From positions 434,001-498,000 of the forward strand of contig CAWIGZ010000008.1 in NCBI GenBank assembly GCA_963835825.1: a stretch of 64,000 nucleotides of DNA. The letters are read 5' to 3'. The first letter of the stretch is position 1. Each line of letters opens with the position of its first letter. This document shows positions 37,636 through 46,725 of the stretch, piece after piece. Source of the DNA: JADGRB01 sp963835825 (GTDB taxonomy: Bacteria > Myxococcota_A > Polyangia > Fen-1088). The notes beneath the pieces are model-generated. The model was given only the letters and a program-made list of their open reading frames with translations, was not told the origin of the DNA and ran no database searches. The position numbers and the translations under genes are program-made.

Positions 37636-37813
37636 TGTCCTGGCGCGAGCCTACCGGAGCCGGTTGCGGAAGGCGAGGCGAAGGCGGGCGACGCGAGGCC
37701 GGGCGGGGCGACAGGGGAAAGCGCGGCTGTGCTGGCCGAGGGATTTGTCTGCCACAGCGACGGCCGCCGCGCGAAAGGCGCTGCCGGCGGCCTGCGCTGG
37801 TAAGCTGCCGGCC

Positions 37814-38645
37814 GTGAACGGGATCTCTTTCGCCTCGGTGGAGTGCTCGGACCCGCGCTTCGAACGAGACGGCCTGCGCGTCATCACGGTGCGCGGCGGC
37901 GCGCTCGGCCGGCGCGCCGACATCTGCTTCTGGGCGCCGCCGCTCGCCAACTCGCCGGCGACGCTGCCGTTGCTGCTCCTCTTGCACGGCGCGTCCGGGA
38001 GCGCCTGGTCGTGGCCGCTCAACGGCGGCGCCCACCTGACCGCGGCGCGCCTCATCGACGCCGAGGAGATCGCCCCCGTCGCGCTGGCGATGCCCTCCGA
38101 CGGCCTGTGGGGCGGCGGCAGCGGCTACGTCCCGCACGCCGACGCCGACTACGAACGCTGGATCGTGGACGAGGTCCCCGCGGCGGCGGCGCTGCTCGAC
38201 AACCGCATCACGGCCTCGTCGCCGCTCACCATCGCCGGCCTGTCGATGGGCGGCTTCGGCGCGCTCCGCCTGGGGGCGAAGTACCCCGATCGCTTCCGCG
38301 GCATCTCCGCCCACTCGGCGGTCACGACGCTGGGGCGCCTCGGCCGAGGCGACCGGCGATCGCCTCGACGCGATTCCCGCCTTCGGCCAGCCGGACGGGG
38401 CCGCGCTCCACTGGCTGGAGGTCAACGCCGCCCGCCTGCCGCCGCTGCGCTTCGACTGCGGCACCGACGATCACCTGCTGCCCGGCAACCGCGCCCTGCA
38501 CGCCTCGCTGGAGGCCCGCGGCATCGACCACCAGTACGAGGAGTTCGCCGGCGCCCACGACTGGCTCTACTGGCGCCTGCACCTGGCCGACACGCTCCGC
38601 TTCCTCGATCGCGCGACAGCCCGCGCCCCGGGCGCGGTGCAGTAG
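37814..38645 (+). CDS. Alpha/beta-hydrolase esterase, frameshifted
   Basis: Esterase-D-like serine hydrolase of about 277 residues after correction. The oxyanion and nucleophile motifs are LLLLHGASGSAWSWPLNGG and TIAGLSMGGFGALRLG. The frame changes near 38340, and the continuation DRLDAIPAFGQPDGAALHW then DCGTDDHLLPGN (Asp) and EEFAGAHDWLYWRL (His) completes the catalytic triad in another frame. The start is GTG at 37814. It is divergent from the AgmX-like gene. Substrate unknown. Confidence 0.72.
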
Positions 38646-38866
38646 GGTCTCCAACGAAGGGAGGCTGGGCTCAGAGGGTGGGTACGACCTCGTTCTACGT
38701 AGGTTCGCGATGAACGACGTCAACGTCCCCGCGCCGTCGCGCTTCGCGTTCCACAAGCTGCTCGTGGCGACGCTGCGGCCCGCGGCGTTCCAGGCGCGCC
38801 GAAGAGCGCGCCGATGTTGATCGGTGTCGCTTCATCTCCGGCTCAGGTCTGCCGTAAGCTGTGGGT

Positions 38867-40012
38867 ATGACCGGGGCCGGCAGCCGCCGAGGCGTCTTTG
38901 TACTGGGGGTCGCGGCCGCGCTGAGCGCTTCCTGCGGTTCGGATCCGGCGCCGATCCCGGTCCCGTTTGGGGCTGACGAGTGCCGCGGGCAGCTGGTGGA
39001 GATGGCGCGCTTCACGGAAACGTACCCGTTGATCGACAGCATCGGCCTGTCCAACACCCTGGCCATCGACGGCAACTCGTTGTTCTTCGCGTACGAGTTC
39101 GCCGCGCCGTTCGCCCTCCCGACCAACGAGCTTTCTCCGTCGGGTGGAATCGTCGCCATCCCGCTATCGGGAGGAGCTCCCCGGCTGGTCGCTGCCGCCG
39201 ATCCGGAACGCACCTCGGAATGGTTCACGGGCAGCTTCTGGGCCGACGGCGGTCAGATCTTCCTGCAGACCACGGAGACGCTCTCGTCGGTTCCGGCGAA
39301 CCCGCCCACCGTCAGCACGCTGCCGCTGGTCATCCCCAACGGGGGCCCGTACGCGGCCTACGCGCACGACGCGGGGTTCGGGTATGTCGCGCACGATGAG
39401 TTCAGCCAAGGAACGATCGTCGCGAAGGCTCCGATTGACGGAGGACCCGCGACGACGTTGGTCCAAGAGGGGCTGCCGAACGTGGCCCTGGCGGCCATGG
39501 CCGATGCCGGCGACGCCGTGTTGCTGCAGCTCAGCTGGCCCGCGGATGCAACACCCAGCGGCGAAAACCCGGGTCGGGTGTGGAGAATCCCCAAGGACGG
39601 CTCGCCCACCAGCGACGTCAGGCCGGACCTGCCCTGGTCGGATCCGCTGGCGTTTCCGCAGTGGCTGGCCTGGGACGGCGAGAACGTGCTGGGAGCGATC
39701 GTGGTCCAGAACCATATCGTCATGGCGCGCGTCGCCCCCACGGGCACCACGCCGCCCCAGCTCATGAAGCTTTACGGCACGGTCGCCACGCGCCGGGGCG
39801 GCGAGATCCTGAGCCTGCAGCCCCTGTCGCAGGACGGCGACAGGCTGGTCGTGGCCAGCAGCAACGGGAACCCGGCCGGCAGCGTGGTCGCCTGCAGCCC
39901 CGAGGGCGGATCCACGTTCCTGTCGCCCGCGGGGATCGCCGCTAACGACGACGACATCTACGTGGCCTACCGCGACCGCAACGACACGGTGATCGCGCGC
40001 GTGACGCCCTAA
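38867..40012 (+). CDS. Secreted lipoprotein with beta-propeller-like repeats
   Basis: Protein of about 381 residues with a lipoprotein signal (FVLGVAAALSASC) and a repetitive beta-rich body: GGIVAIPLSGGAPRLVAA, GTIVAKAPIDGGPATTLVQE, GRVWRIPKDGSPTSDVRP and VGSVVAC-like strands. Each repeat shows a strand followed by a short loop, as in propeller or NHL-type domains. Such surface lipoproteins are abundant in myxobacteria. The ATG at 38867 gives the best signal peptide. Role unknown. Confidence 0.6.
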   Translation: MTGAGSRRGVFVLGVAAALSASCGSDPAPIPVPFGADECRGQLVEMARFTETYPLIDSIGLSNTLAIDGNSLFFAYEFAAPFALPTNELSPSGGIVAIPLSGGAPRLVAAADPERTSEWFTGSFWADGGQIFLQTTETLSSVPANPPTVSTLPLVIPNGGPYAAYAHDAGFGYVAHDEFSQGTIVAKAPIDGGPATTLVQEGLPNVALAAMADAGDAVLLQLSWPADATPSGENPGRVWRIPKDGSPTSDVRPDLPWSDPLAFPQWLAWDGENVLGAIVVQNHIVMARVAPTGTTPPQLMKLYGTVATRRGGEILSLQPLSQDGDRLVVASSNGNPAGSVVACSPEGGSTFLSPAGIAANDDDIYVAYRDRNDTVIARVTP

Positions 40013-40596
40013 CGGGCTGCGAGCAGGCTGCTCAGTGGAGCAGGGCGGGCTCGTTGTCCGGCCGTGAGGTGAGTCCCAGGGCTGCAAGTGCGGCAGGCTC
40101 CAGATGACGGACCTCGTCGGCGATGATGCGCGCCGGTGCCGAGCGCCCGGCAGGCCCGCAGGGCTCGGGGAAGGCAGGGGGAGGGTTGACGGGGCGCTCC
40201 GTTATCAGACAAACGCCCGCTTGAACGTCCTTCTGCCCCTCGTGGCACGACGCCGGCGGCGGCGATCCGGTGAACATCAGCGTGACCGCCGGAACGCAGG
40301 TGGACGCCGCCGCGTATCGGGACGCCTGCGCGGGGAAGTCCAACCGCAATTCGACGGTCGTCACCCGGACGCCGGCTCGCACGCTGCTAAGCTGGAGCAG
40401 CGATGACTTCGCCCACGAAGCCTCCAGACCGCCTGACGTTCTCTTCTGGCGACGTGAGCGGGCCTACGGGCGGGTCAGCCCCCACCGCCAGTTGGCGGAC
40501 CAACTTGGTCCGAAGACTCGCGCCGCCGAGACGCTGTTCCTCGAGCGCCTCCTGAAGCGTGCGCGGCAACTTCTTCCTCACTAGGGCTTCCGACCG
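40013..40596. other. Gap of about 580 bases without a confident gene
   Basis: No confident gene. Its left part holds the weak minus-strand candidate listed separately. The right part, 40383-40596, has a short plus-strand frame ending at 40584 that I could not connect to any family. I see no terminator, repeat or RNA gene in it. Confidence 0.4.
40032..40382 (-). CDS. Low-confidence hypothetical protein or gene fragment
   Basis: A 116-residue frame with strong GC preference at third positions, as in real genes of this genome, beginning with GTG (VRVTTVELRLDFPAQASR; CLITERPVNPPPAFPEPCGP). No homology is recognised and no ribosome-binding site is evident. It may be the remaining part of a damaged gene. 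Two plus-strand frames overlap it; neither shows a similar codon pattern. Confidence 0.3.
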   Translation of the reverse strand: MRAGVRVTTVELRLDFPAQASRYAAASTCVPAVTLMFTGSPPPASCHEGQKDVQAGVCLITERPVNPPPAFPEPCGPAGRSAPARIIADEVRHLEPAALAALGLTSRPDNEPALLH

Positions 40597-41478
40597 ATGC
40601 ACAGCTTCTCGTTGGTCCCTCTGATCCTGGCCGCATCTGTCGGAATCAGGCCACCGTCCGGGAATGCCTCTGCTCCCACCTGGGAGAAGGTGTTCGATGG
40701 CGACACCGACAAGTGGGTCGGCGCGATTGCGGCGACGGGCCGGGATGAAATCTTCATAGGCGGGTCTTGGGGGATCTCGAGGGTGACCAAGGCGGGAGCG
40801 ACCGTCGAGTCGACACACGGGCACGGCGCTCTGGGATTCTTCGTCGAGTCTCCGTCAAGCGTGTACGCCATCGGCGAAGGCGAGCTGATTTTGCACTTCG
40901 ACGGGAAGAAGTGGGGCGAGGAGCACGTTGGGCTCCTGCCGCCGAGAAACCAACGACGTCCGTTCTCGGAGCACATGCTCTACCGGATGCACCACACCGA
41001 CGGTCCAAACGGAAACCTCGTCGCGTTTGGCGTAGCGCTCGTCTTGATAAGGCAGCCCGATGGAACGTGGTCGGTGCCGCCCCAGAGCGAGAAAGACAAA
41101 CTGCTTGAGAAGTGCGCCATCGGTCCCAATCTCCCAGATGGCCCATCGGACTGCGGCGGGCGCGCTTGGCACTGGTTGGGGCAAGACCGAGCCTTCCTCA
41201 GCTGCGACGACCGTCGCGCGTTCCTCGTCGAGGAGGGAAGGGTGACGTCGAAAGGGAAGTTCCCGCGGCAATGCGGCAGCACGGTCGGAGCTCTGGCGTA
41301 CGCGACGGGCGAGGTGTACGCGACGTGCGGTGCGACGTTGTGGAAGACTGACGGCGGAACGTGGCGCCGGCTCGAGGCTCCCAACCCGAGGTCGAGGGAG
41401 TTGTCGTCGGTAGCGTTCGCCGACCATTGCGTCTTTGTCGCCGGCGGTCGGGCCGCGTGGCGATCCTGCGAGCGTTGA
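40597..41478 (+). CDS. Secreted hypothetical protein, propeller-like
   Basis: Protein of 293 residues with a short hydrophobic N-terminus (SLVPLILAASVGI) and repeated strand-loop units (KWVGAIAATGRDEIFIGGSW, SPSSVYAIGEGELILHFDGK, GEVYATCGATLWKTDGGTWR), as in glycosyl-hydrolase-type sorting or BNR/propeller proteins of unknown role. Four to six Cys residues suggest an extracellular location. Base composition is lower in GC than in neighbouring genes, hinting at acquisition. No catalytic motif. Confidence 0.5.
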   Translation: MHSFSLVPLILAASVGIRPPSGNASAPTWEKVFDGDTDKWVGAIAATGRDEIFIGGSWGISRVTKAGATVESTHGHGALGFFVESPSSVYAIGEGELILHFDGKKWGEEHVGLLPPRNQRRPFSEHMLYRMHHTDGPNGNLVAFGVALVLIRQPDGTWSVPPQSEKDKLLEKCAIGPNLPDGPSDCGGRAWHWLGQDRAFLSCDDRRAFLVEEGRVTSKGKFPRQCGSTVGALAYATGEVYATCGATLWKTDGGTWRRLEAPNPRSRELSSVAFADHCVFVAGGRAAWRSCER

Positions 41479-41543
41479 CGTGAACGGACGTCCCGGATCT
41501 GGCCATATTGGAATGATCTGCTTCCGGGCCGTTACTATGGGTC

Positions 41544-42497
41544 ATGCACCGTGTTGGGGGGGGGCTACTCATTGCGGCCGCGACGCTGGTCGTGGCCGCC
41601 GCGCACGCTCAGGACGAGCCTCCGACTGCCGAGCCGCAGAACGTCGCCCCCGACCAGGACCCCAACTTTCAGGTCAACTCGAGCCTGTCGGGAGGGCGAT
41701 ACTCGCTCTCGTACGGCCCCGGAGGTCCGAGCACCAGCGGCGATCAGGCGACGCTGTCGATGGGGATGATCGTGTTCGGGGCGCCGCTGCACGACGACGA
41801 CTCGCCGTATTCGGTCCAGGCGTTCATGCAACGCGAGAACACGGTCACGCTGTCGGTCGGGGTGGGACGGTTCGACACGGCCAATCCCTACGGCGGCGTC
41901 GATCGCACGGAATGGTCCACCGGCGTGGGAGGTGCGTTCGACGAGTATCTGAAGCCATGGTTCGTCGTGTTCGGGGGGGCGTCGTATGGGTACTTCCAGC
42001 TCCACGACGTCAATGTCGCGCAGACCGGCCACACTTTTTCTGGTGACGTCGGCGTCGGTTTCCGGATCCGCAACACGCGTCTCGACCTGTCGGCGGGCGC
42101 GCAGGGCGAAAGAACGTCGGGAGTGTCCGGTCCGTGGCGGCGCAGCCTCGCGGTGTCCGCGTTCACCGTCATCAAACGCCGGGTGGCGCTGTCCGCCGGC
42201 GGGGCGCTGGTTCAGGGCGGCGAGGAGGGCTCGTTCGAGGTGGAGGTGTTCCCCACCAAGAGCGCCGGGGTGTTCGTGAGCGGGTTCGCGGGCCAATTCG
42301 AGCCCTACGTGACGCCCACCTTGGTCACCCGGTACGGCGGCACGGCCGGATTCGTCGGGTGGTTCGATGCCAACACGGCCCTGGTGGGGGAGTACGAGCT
42401 GACTTACGAGACGGATCTTCCGACGCCGCCGTCGGCGAGCGGCTACGACGAGCTGTCGCACACCTTCGTGCTCCAGGCCCACTTCCGCTTTCCGTGA
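41544..42497 (+). CDS. Outer-membrane beta-barrel-like protein
   Basis: Protein of 317 residues: signal peptide (LLIAAATLVVAAAHAQ), then alternating hydrophobic/polar strands with many Gly and aromatic residues (NTVTLSVGVGRFDTANPYGG, YGYFQLHDVNVAQTGHTFSG), ending in a phenylalanine-proline (HFRFP), near the usual barrel C-terminal aromatic. Length fits a barrel of about 12 strands. Function unknown. Confidence 0.58.
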   Translation: MHRVGGGLLIAAATLVVAAAHAQDEPPTAEPQNVAPDQDPNFQVNSSLSGGRYSLSYGPGGPSTSGDQATLSMGMIVFGAPLHDDDSPYSVQAFMQRENTVTLSVGVGRFDTANPYGGVDRTEWSTGVGGAFDEYLKPWFVVFGGASYGYFQLHDVNVAQTGHTFSGDVGVGFRIRNTRLDLSAGAQGERTSGVSGPWRRSLAVSAFTVIKRRVALSAGGALVQGGEEGSFEVEVFPTKSAGVFVSGFAGQFEPYVTPTLVTRYGGTAGFVGWFDANTALVGEYELTYETDLPTPPSASGYDELSHTFVLQAHFRFP

Positions 42498-42504
42498 CCC
42501 GGGA

Positions 42505-42545
42505 CCCGATGTGAGGGTGCCGGCCTTCCGCCGTGGTCGCCAGCG
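42505..42545. repeat. Short DNA segment also present inside the gene at 44100-44729
   Basis: About 40 bases (GATGTG, GGGTGCCGGCCTTCC, then GTCGCCAGCGGC) match 44296-44335 with three differences. The 44 kb copy codes on the minus strand for VAPLATTVEGRHPHI. Here only the fragment remains, between the barrel gene and the XRE relic, so it looks like a leftover of a second copy. Confidence 0.5.
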
Positions 42546-42594
42546 GCATCCTGTGACCCGGCGATTCAGCCGGGGTGAGCGGCCGGCGCGAGCC

Positions 42595-43028
42595 TCACGT
42601 CCTGTTCTTCGTGCTTCTGATGGCGGCCAGCGGCTCCGCGACAGCCGCTCGGTGGGCGTCAGCTCGAGGTTGGCGAGGACGTGCTCGACGTCGCCCGCGT
42701 CGACCGAGTTTCTTGCGGCGACCTGCTCGGCCAGGTTCCTGCGGGCCACGCGGCCGACGAGATGCGCTGCCCTCTCTTCGTCGACGTCGTGATCGACGAG
42801 ACGGAGCGCCAGCGAGGCGCCGAGGGCCTCTGCGATCTTCGCGACGGTCGACAGCTTGATGTCGGCCCCCTCGGCGGTGAAGATCTTCCGGATCGAGATG
42901 CTGGCCAGCCCGCACCGAGCGGCCAGCTGGGCGTTGGTCATCTTGAGCCGCTTGCGGGTGCGGTTTGTTTGGTGGTCGTCGCCGCGGGCGGGAATGCGAA
43001 AGTACGTGCGCTGGGAGCGCGTCGACAC
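42595..43028 (-). pseudogene. Relic of an XRE regulator/nucleotidyltransferase pair, deleted internally
   Basis: The first part reads as a helix-turn-helix regulator (NAQLAARCGLASISIRKIF, DIKLSTVAKIAEALGASLA, VDHDVDEERAAHLVGRVARR) and closely matches the intact regulator at 48448-48840. At 42632/42633 the sequence jumps to the last codons of the partner gene (LAAIRSTKNRT then stop at 42595), which in the intact locus is about 434 bases away. The deletion removes almost the whole nucleotidyltransferase and the regulator's own stop, so the regulator frame reads on through the barrel gene region. The GTG at 43028 is a possible start. Confidence 0.75.
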
Positions 43029-43110
43029 TCTGGTGCGCTGACGGCCGATCCCCGTCGAATGCCGGCCAGGTGGTAGAATTGTGGCCTGACTTATTGGGGA
43101 GGACCAACCA

Positions 43111-44028
43111 ATGAAGGCATCGCTTATTCGGTTTCAGCTCGCCGGCGTCGCCGTGCTCGCGGTCGCGTTCTGCGCGTGCGGCAGCGGCGGCGCGACCGGT
43201 AGCGGAGGCAATGGCGGCCAGAGTGGCAACGCTGGCAACGGGGGCGCGACCGGAACCGGCGGCAACGGGGGCGCCACCGGCTCCGGCGGCGCGACGGGAA
43301 TCGGAGGACGCGGAGGAACCGGGGGTGGCGGCTCCCCCGGCAACGGAGGGACCGGTGGCGGCGGGCTCGGCGGTCACGGAGGCTCCGGCGCGGCGGGGAC
43401 GGGCGGAGCCGGCGCGGGTGGCTCGGGCGCGGCCGGGCACGGAGGCTCCGGGGGCGGAGGCGGAGCGGCAACCGGCGGGAAAGGCGGCTCAGGGGCTGCC
43501 GGCCAGGGAGGCGCCGCGGGGGGGACCGGAGGCTCGGGCGGCGCGACCGCTTGCCAGGCCATCGCGGCGCTCGATCGGTCCTGTTCGACCGACACCGACT
43601 GCGTCGCCGTCAAGCACGTCGCCAACTGCTGCGGCACCGTGCGGGTCACCGGTCTGCGGGCCTCCGAGGAGGCCACGTTCCAACAGCTGGAGTCGACCTG
43701 CGACGGGTCCTATCCCGCCTGCGGCTGCGCGACGGGACCGACGACGACCGACGACGGATCGACCATCAAGGCCGTCACCAGCGCGGGCGTGACCTGCCTG
43801 CAGGGGACGTGCACCACCTTCGTGGCGGCCTGCGGTCAGCCCTGCGCCGGCGGCACCACCTGTTTCAGCTGCACCAATGGCCCGACGCTTTTCGCGGCCT
43901 GCACCACCATCTGCGCGACCAGCCACACCTGCGCGGATCCGACCTTGCCGCTGTGTCAGACCGGAACTTCGGGAAACGTCTCGGGGATGTACTGCACCGC
44001 CAACAGCGTCGCCTGCGACACGAAGTAA
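43111..44028 (+). CDS. Glycine-rich lipoprotein with Cys-rich C-terminal domain
   Basis: Protein of 305 residues: lipoprotein signal with Cys in AVAFCACGSG, then about 120 residues almost wholly Gly/Ser/Ala/Thr (repeats such as GGNGGATGSGGATG), then a C-terminal domain with about 16 Cys (LDRSCSTDTDCVAV, ANCCGTVRV, CFSCTNGP). The layout is common in myxobacterial surface lipoproteins; the Gly-rich part acts as a spacer. The repeat DNA is 43186-43545. Function unknown, probably adhesive or structural. Confidence 0.72.
   Translation: MKASLIRFQLAGVAVLAVAFCACGSGGATGSGGNGGQSGNAGNGGATGTGGNGGATGSGGATGIGGRGGTGGGGSPGNGGTGGGGLGGHGGSGAAGTGGAGAGGSGAAGHGGSGGGGGAATGGKGGSGAAGQGGAAGGTGGSGGATACQAIAALDRSCSTDTDCVAVKHVANCCGTVRVTGLRASEEATFQQLESTCDGSYPACGCATGPTTTDDGSTIKAVTSAGVTCLQGTCTTFVAACGQPCAGGTTCFSCTNGPTLFAACTTICATSHTCADPTLPLCQTGTSGNVSGMYCTANSVACDTK
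43186..43545 (+). repeat. Low-complexity glycine-coding repeat tract
   Basis: Imperfect tandem GGC/GGN-rich units encode the glycine-rich spacer of the lipoprotein. Copies differ by one or two bases and unit length varies, so it is not a clean satellite, but it is recombination-prone and would vary between strains. Confidence 0.75.
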
Positions 44029-44099
44029 GACGCGCGGAGCTTCGCGGTCAGGCTGGCCAGCGGGTTCGCGTCACGGAGGACAAACCAGTCGGGGTGACC

Positions 44100-44729
44100 C
44101 TACGGCGCGGGTCGCGGGCAGTCCGGAGCGAACGCGCGGAGGGGGGCCTCCTTGAACGTGATGTGGATGTTCTCCGTGCTGTGGGGAACCTTGGCCAGCG
44201 ACGGGCGGACGGTCCCGTCGGGAGCGAAGGCCGTTCCGATGCTGCCGCGATCCTCGACCTCGAGGACAGAGTCCCCGAACGCGCCCCACAGATCGATGTG
44301 CGGGTGCCGGCCTTCCACCGTCGTCGCCAGCGGCGCGACCCGGTGCAGGTAAAGCTGCAACGGCACGTTCGTCAGATCGGCGCCGTGGTTCCGCGGCATG
44401 TCGCCGCCGAGCTTGAGCTTCAGCCGCTCGCCCCGCGGGGTGCAAAGGATCGCCGTGCCGCTGAGCGGCGACTGCAGCCGCTTCGGCACGGTGATCTCGA
44501 AGCGGATCCACATCTCGTAATCACCGCCCGCGCTCGCGGAGTGAAACCGTCCCCAGCCCTGCCACCCGCCGAGCGGGTGAAAGTGCCCCCCGAAGTTGAA
44601 ATTCCAGGGCGCGAGGAGGTAGGCCAGCATCCCGCCGCCGACCGCGATGGCGGCGAGAAGCAGCACCCACCCGAGGCAGCCCACGCGGCCGCGCGGCCTG
44701 GACGGTGAATCGCCTCGCCCGTCTCGCAT
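44100..44729 (-). CDS. Membrane-anchored hypothetical protein
   Basis: Protein of 209 residues with one N-terminal anchor (LGWVLLLAAIAVGGGMLAYLL), then a soluble domain (EMWIRFEITVPKRLQSPLSG, VAPLATTVEGRHPHIDLW, HSTENIHITFKEAPLRAF). The basic residues before the helix predict an outside domain. A short copy of part of its sequence lies at 42505-42545. No family recognised. Confidence 0.55.
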   Translation of the reverse strand: MRDGRGDSPSRPRGRVGCLGWVLLLAAIAVGGGMLAYLLAPWNFNFGGHFHPLGGWQGWGRFHSASAGGDYEMWIRFEITVPKRLQSPLSGTAILCTPRGERLKLKLGGDMPRNHGADLTNVPLQLYLHRVAPLATTVEGRHPHIDLWGAFGDSVLEVEDRGSIGTAFAPDGTVRPSLAKVPHSTENIHITFKEAPLRAFAPDCPRPAP

Positions 44730-44838
44730 GCCACGTATTGTTGTCGAGGAGGCGGGGGCGTGTCGAGGCGTCGTCCTAGACTCATCGACCGGTGCCCGCG
44801 CGACGGCGCCCGCCTTCCCCTGGAGGTCATTGCCATCG

Positions 44839-46725
44839 TCATTGACACGGCACGCCCGGGGTCTCCTGGACGATCAGCGCCCATCTCCCCTTCCTCCCGA
44901 CCACTGCCTGACAGACGGTTGCTCCCCGCGCCTCCAGCTCTTGCACCTTCTGTCGGAGACTGGGATCGACCTTCTTGCTCATCGCTACGCTTCGGCTCCC
45001 GACGATCATCCACTCACCGCTCGGCCCAACGCTCACGTCGACGATACGACCATCCGACGAAGCCCTCGACACGGCAGCTTGGATTTCACGGTCATCGTCA
45101 TTCATGACCGTGGCGTGACCGTCAGCGTACACGGAGATCGAAGGCGATCCCGAGAGGTCCCCCTCGAGGTCGTCAGGGACAATTTCGAACAGCTTCAGGG
45201 ATGGAGAACCGTCGGCGGCCCGAGCCGAAAAGACGTCCTCCGGAAAACTCTCGCTCCTGAACAGCCTGGCGTCAGACGTCAGGATCAACCACGAGCCATC
45301 CACGGCGAGCTCTGGACGCACGATGGTCTTCAGCTGTTCCCTGTCGCTCATGTGAGCCACGAACGCCGCTGGAAGGTGCGCCGACTTCGACAGCGTGCGA
45401 TCCGACCAGAACAGGAACCACTCGCCGTCCGACGGAAGGTCGAGAGCTCCATGCGTGAGGACGGCCTTCTTCGATAAACCCTCGTTCAACGCCTTCAGCG
45501 CACCCCCGGGGAAGCCCGGCGCAGCCACCACCGTCAGCGCAGATTCCTTCACCGATGACGCTGCGGCGGCGGGCGCCATCGGCTCGGGCGCATGAACGGC
45601 GACCACGGAGGCTGTTGCAGGCGTCGGACCTCTGGCGACCACGGAGGCTGTTGCAGGCGTCGGACCAGAGCCCGAGCGACCTTTGACGAGAATGAGTCCC
45701 AGCGCGACGGCTGCCGCCAGAGCGGGGACTGCCAGGCGTGCACGCGATCGCAGCGGTCCTTGCCTGGCCTCTTCACTGGCATCTTCGACCTTCGCCGATG
45801 ATTCCGGCGCCCGGGCGTACTGGGTCACGGTGCGGGATGACGTCTCGAGGGAGTCCGCCAGCCGTCCCTGTCCGCGATACCGTGCTCCACCCTCCCTGCG
45901 TAAATGGTCACCCGTCGAAAGTGCCTGGAGCCTTCGACAGACCTCCTCCGCATGCTGCGGCCGCAGGTCCGGGTTTTCATCGAGACACGAGAGCAGCAGA
46001 TTCGTGAGCGCCTCCGGAACACCGCGCCGGAGCAAACTGCTCCCCACCGGCAGCTCGGAAGATCCTCCGGAGATGCCCTTCTGCCGGGGGTCAGACCGAG
46101 GAGGCAATCGTCCCACGATCATCTCGAACATGATGGCGCCGACCGAGTAGATATCCGCCGCCGGCGTCACATCCGCCGAGTTCCGCCACTGCTCGAACGG
46201 GGCGTAGGAGATGTTTCCGACGAAGTCCCCGGTCTGAGTCAGCTCACTTCCCGTGACCTTGGCAACGCCGAAATCGAGGAGCTTGATGGTTCCATCATTG
46301 AGAATGAAGATGTTCGAGGGTTTCAGATCTCGGTGAACGATGCCGCGCGTGTGAGCCAGGGCGAGCGCATCCGTCACGGGGATCATCACGTTCAGGACCT
46401 CTCCGAGCGAGTAACGACCGTTTGCACGGCTGCCGTTCAACTCTTTGAGGGTCTGACCAAGCAGGAGCTCCATGACCATGTACGGCACGTCGCCGTCAAT
46501 CCCGCAATCGAGGACGCGTACGATCCCGGGATGCTCGAGACTGGCGGTCGCCTGTGCCTCCCGAAGAAATCGTTCCCTGAACATGGGCTCCGACTGCGGT
46601 TCCAGAACCTTCACCGCGGCCTCACGGTCAAGGAAGCGATGCCTGGCCTGAAAGACGCTTGCCTGCGCGCCCTTGCCGATCCGACGACCGAGCAGAAAGT
46701 TACCTACGATTGCGCCCTCTTGCAT
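44839..46725 (-). CDS. Membrane Ser/Thr protein kinase with extracytoplasmic domain
   Basis: Protein of 628 residues. Kinase landmarks: GKGAQASVF (Gly loop), AAVKVLEP (Lys), HRDLKPSNIFIL (catalytic loop), LLDFGVAKV (DFG), YAPFEQW and YSVGAIMFEMI. A juxtamembrane region leads to one helix (LAVPALAAAVALGLILVKG), then a Pro/Thr-rich repeat and a C-terminal domain of about 230 residues that shows no family I can name. Hanks-type kinases with single helices are typical of myxobacteria. The C-terminal domain would sense an external signal. Start ATG at 46725. Confidence 0.9.
   Translation of the reverse strand: MQEGAIVGNFLLGRRIGKGAQASVFQARHRFLDREAAVKVLEPQSEPMFRERFLREAQATASLEHPGIVRVLDCGIDGDVPYMVMELLLGQTLKELNGSRANGRYSLGEVLNVMIPVTDALALAHTRGIVHRDLKPSNIFILNDGTIKLLDFGVAKVTGSELTQTGDFVGNISYAPFEQWRNSADVTPAADIYSVGAIMFEMIVGRLPPRSDPRQKGISGGSSELPVGSSLLRRGVPEALTNLLLSCLDENPDLRPQHAEEVCRRLQALSTGDHLRREGGARYRGQGRLADSLETSSRTVTQYARAPESSAKVEDASEEARQGPLRSRARLAVPALAAAVALGLILVKGRSGSGPTPATASVVARGPTPATASVVAVHAPEPMAPAAAASSVKESALTVVAAPGFPGGALKALNEGLSKKAVLTHGALDLPSDGEWFLFWSDRTLSKSAHLPAAFVAHMSDREQLKTIVRPELAVDGSWLILTSDARLFRSESFPEDVFSARAADGSPSLKLFEIVPDDLEGDLSGSPSISVYADGHATVMNDDDREIQAAVSRASSDGRIVDVSVGPSGEWMIVGSRSVAMSKKVDPSLRQKVQELEARGATVCQAVVGRKGRWALIVQETPGVPCQ
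45598..45666 (-). repeat. Two 33-base direct repeats inside the kinase gene
   Basis: Two identical 33-base copies start 36 bases apart and encode the repeat GPTPATASVVA of the kinase linker. The period is a multiple of 3, so gain or loss keeps the frame. It is a simple length-variable spacer just outside the membrane. Confidence 0.85.

Noticed and set aside
40383..40596. Plus-strand frame ending at 40584 as a gene
   Set aside because: No ribosome-binding site, no recognised family and a codon pattern that does not match genes here.
41565..42595. Long minus-strand frame continuing from the XRE relic
   Set aside because: This is read-through of the regulator into the antisense of the barrel gene after its stop was deleted; no domain is visible in it.
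43186..43545. Repeat tract as a mobile element or CRISPR
   Set aside because: It codes in frame for the glycine-rich part of a lipoprotein and lacks spacers or ends.
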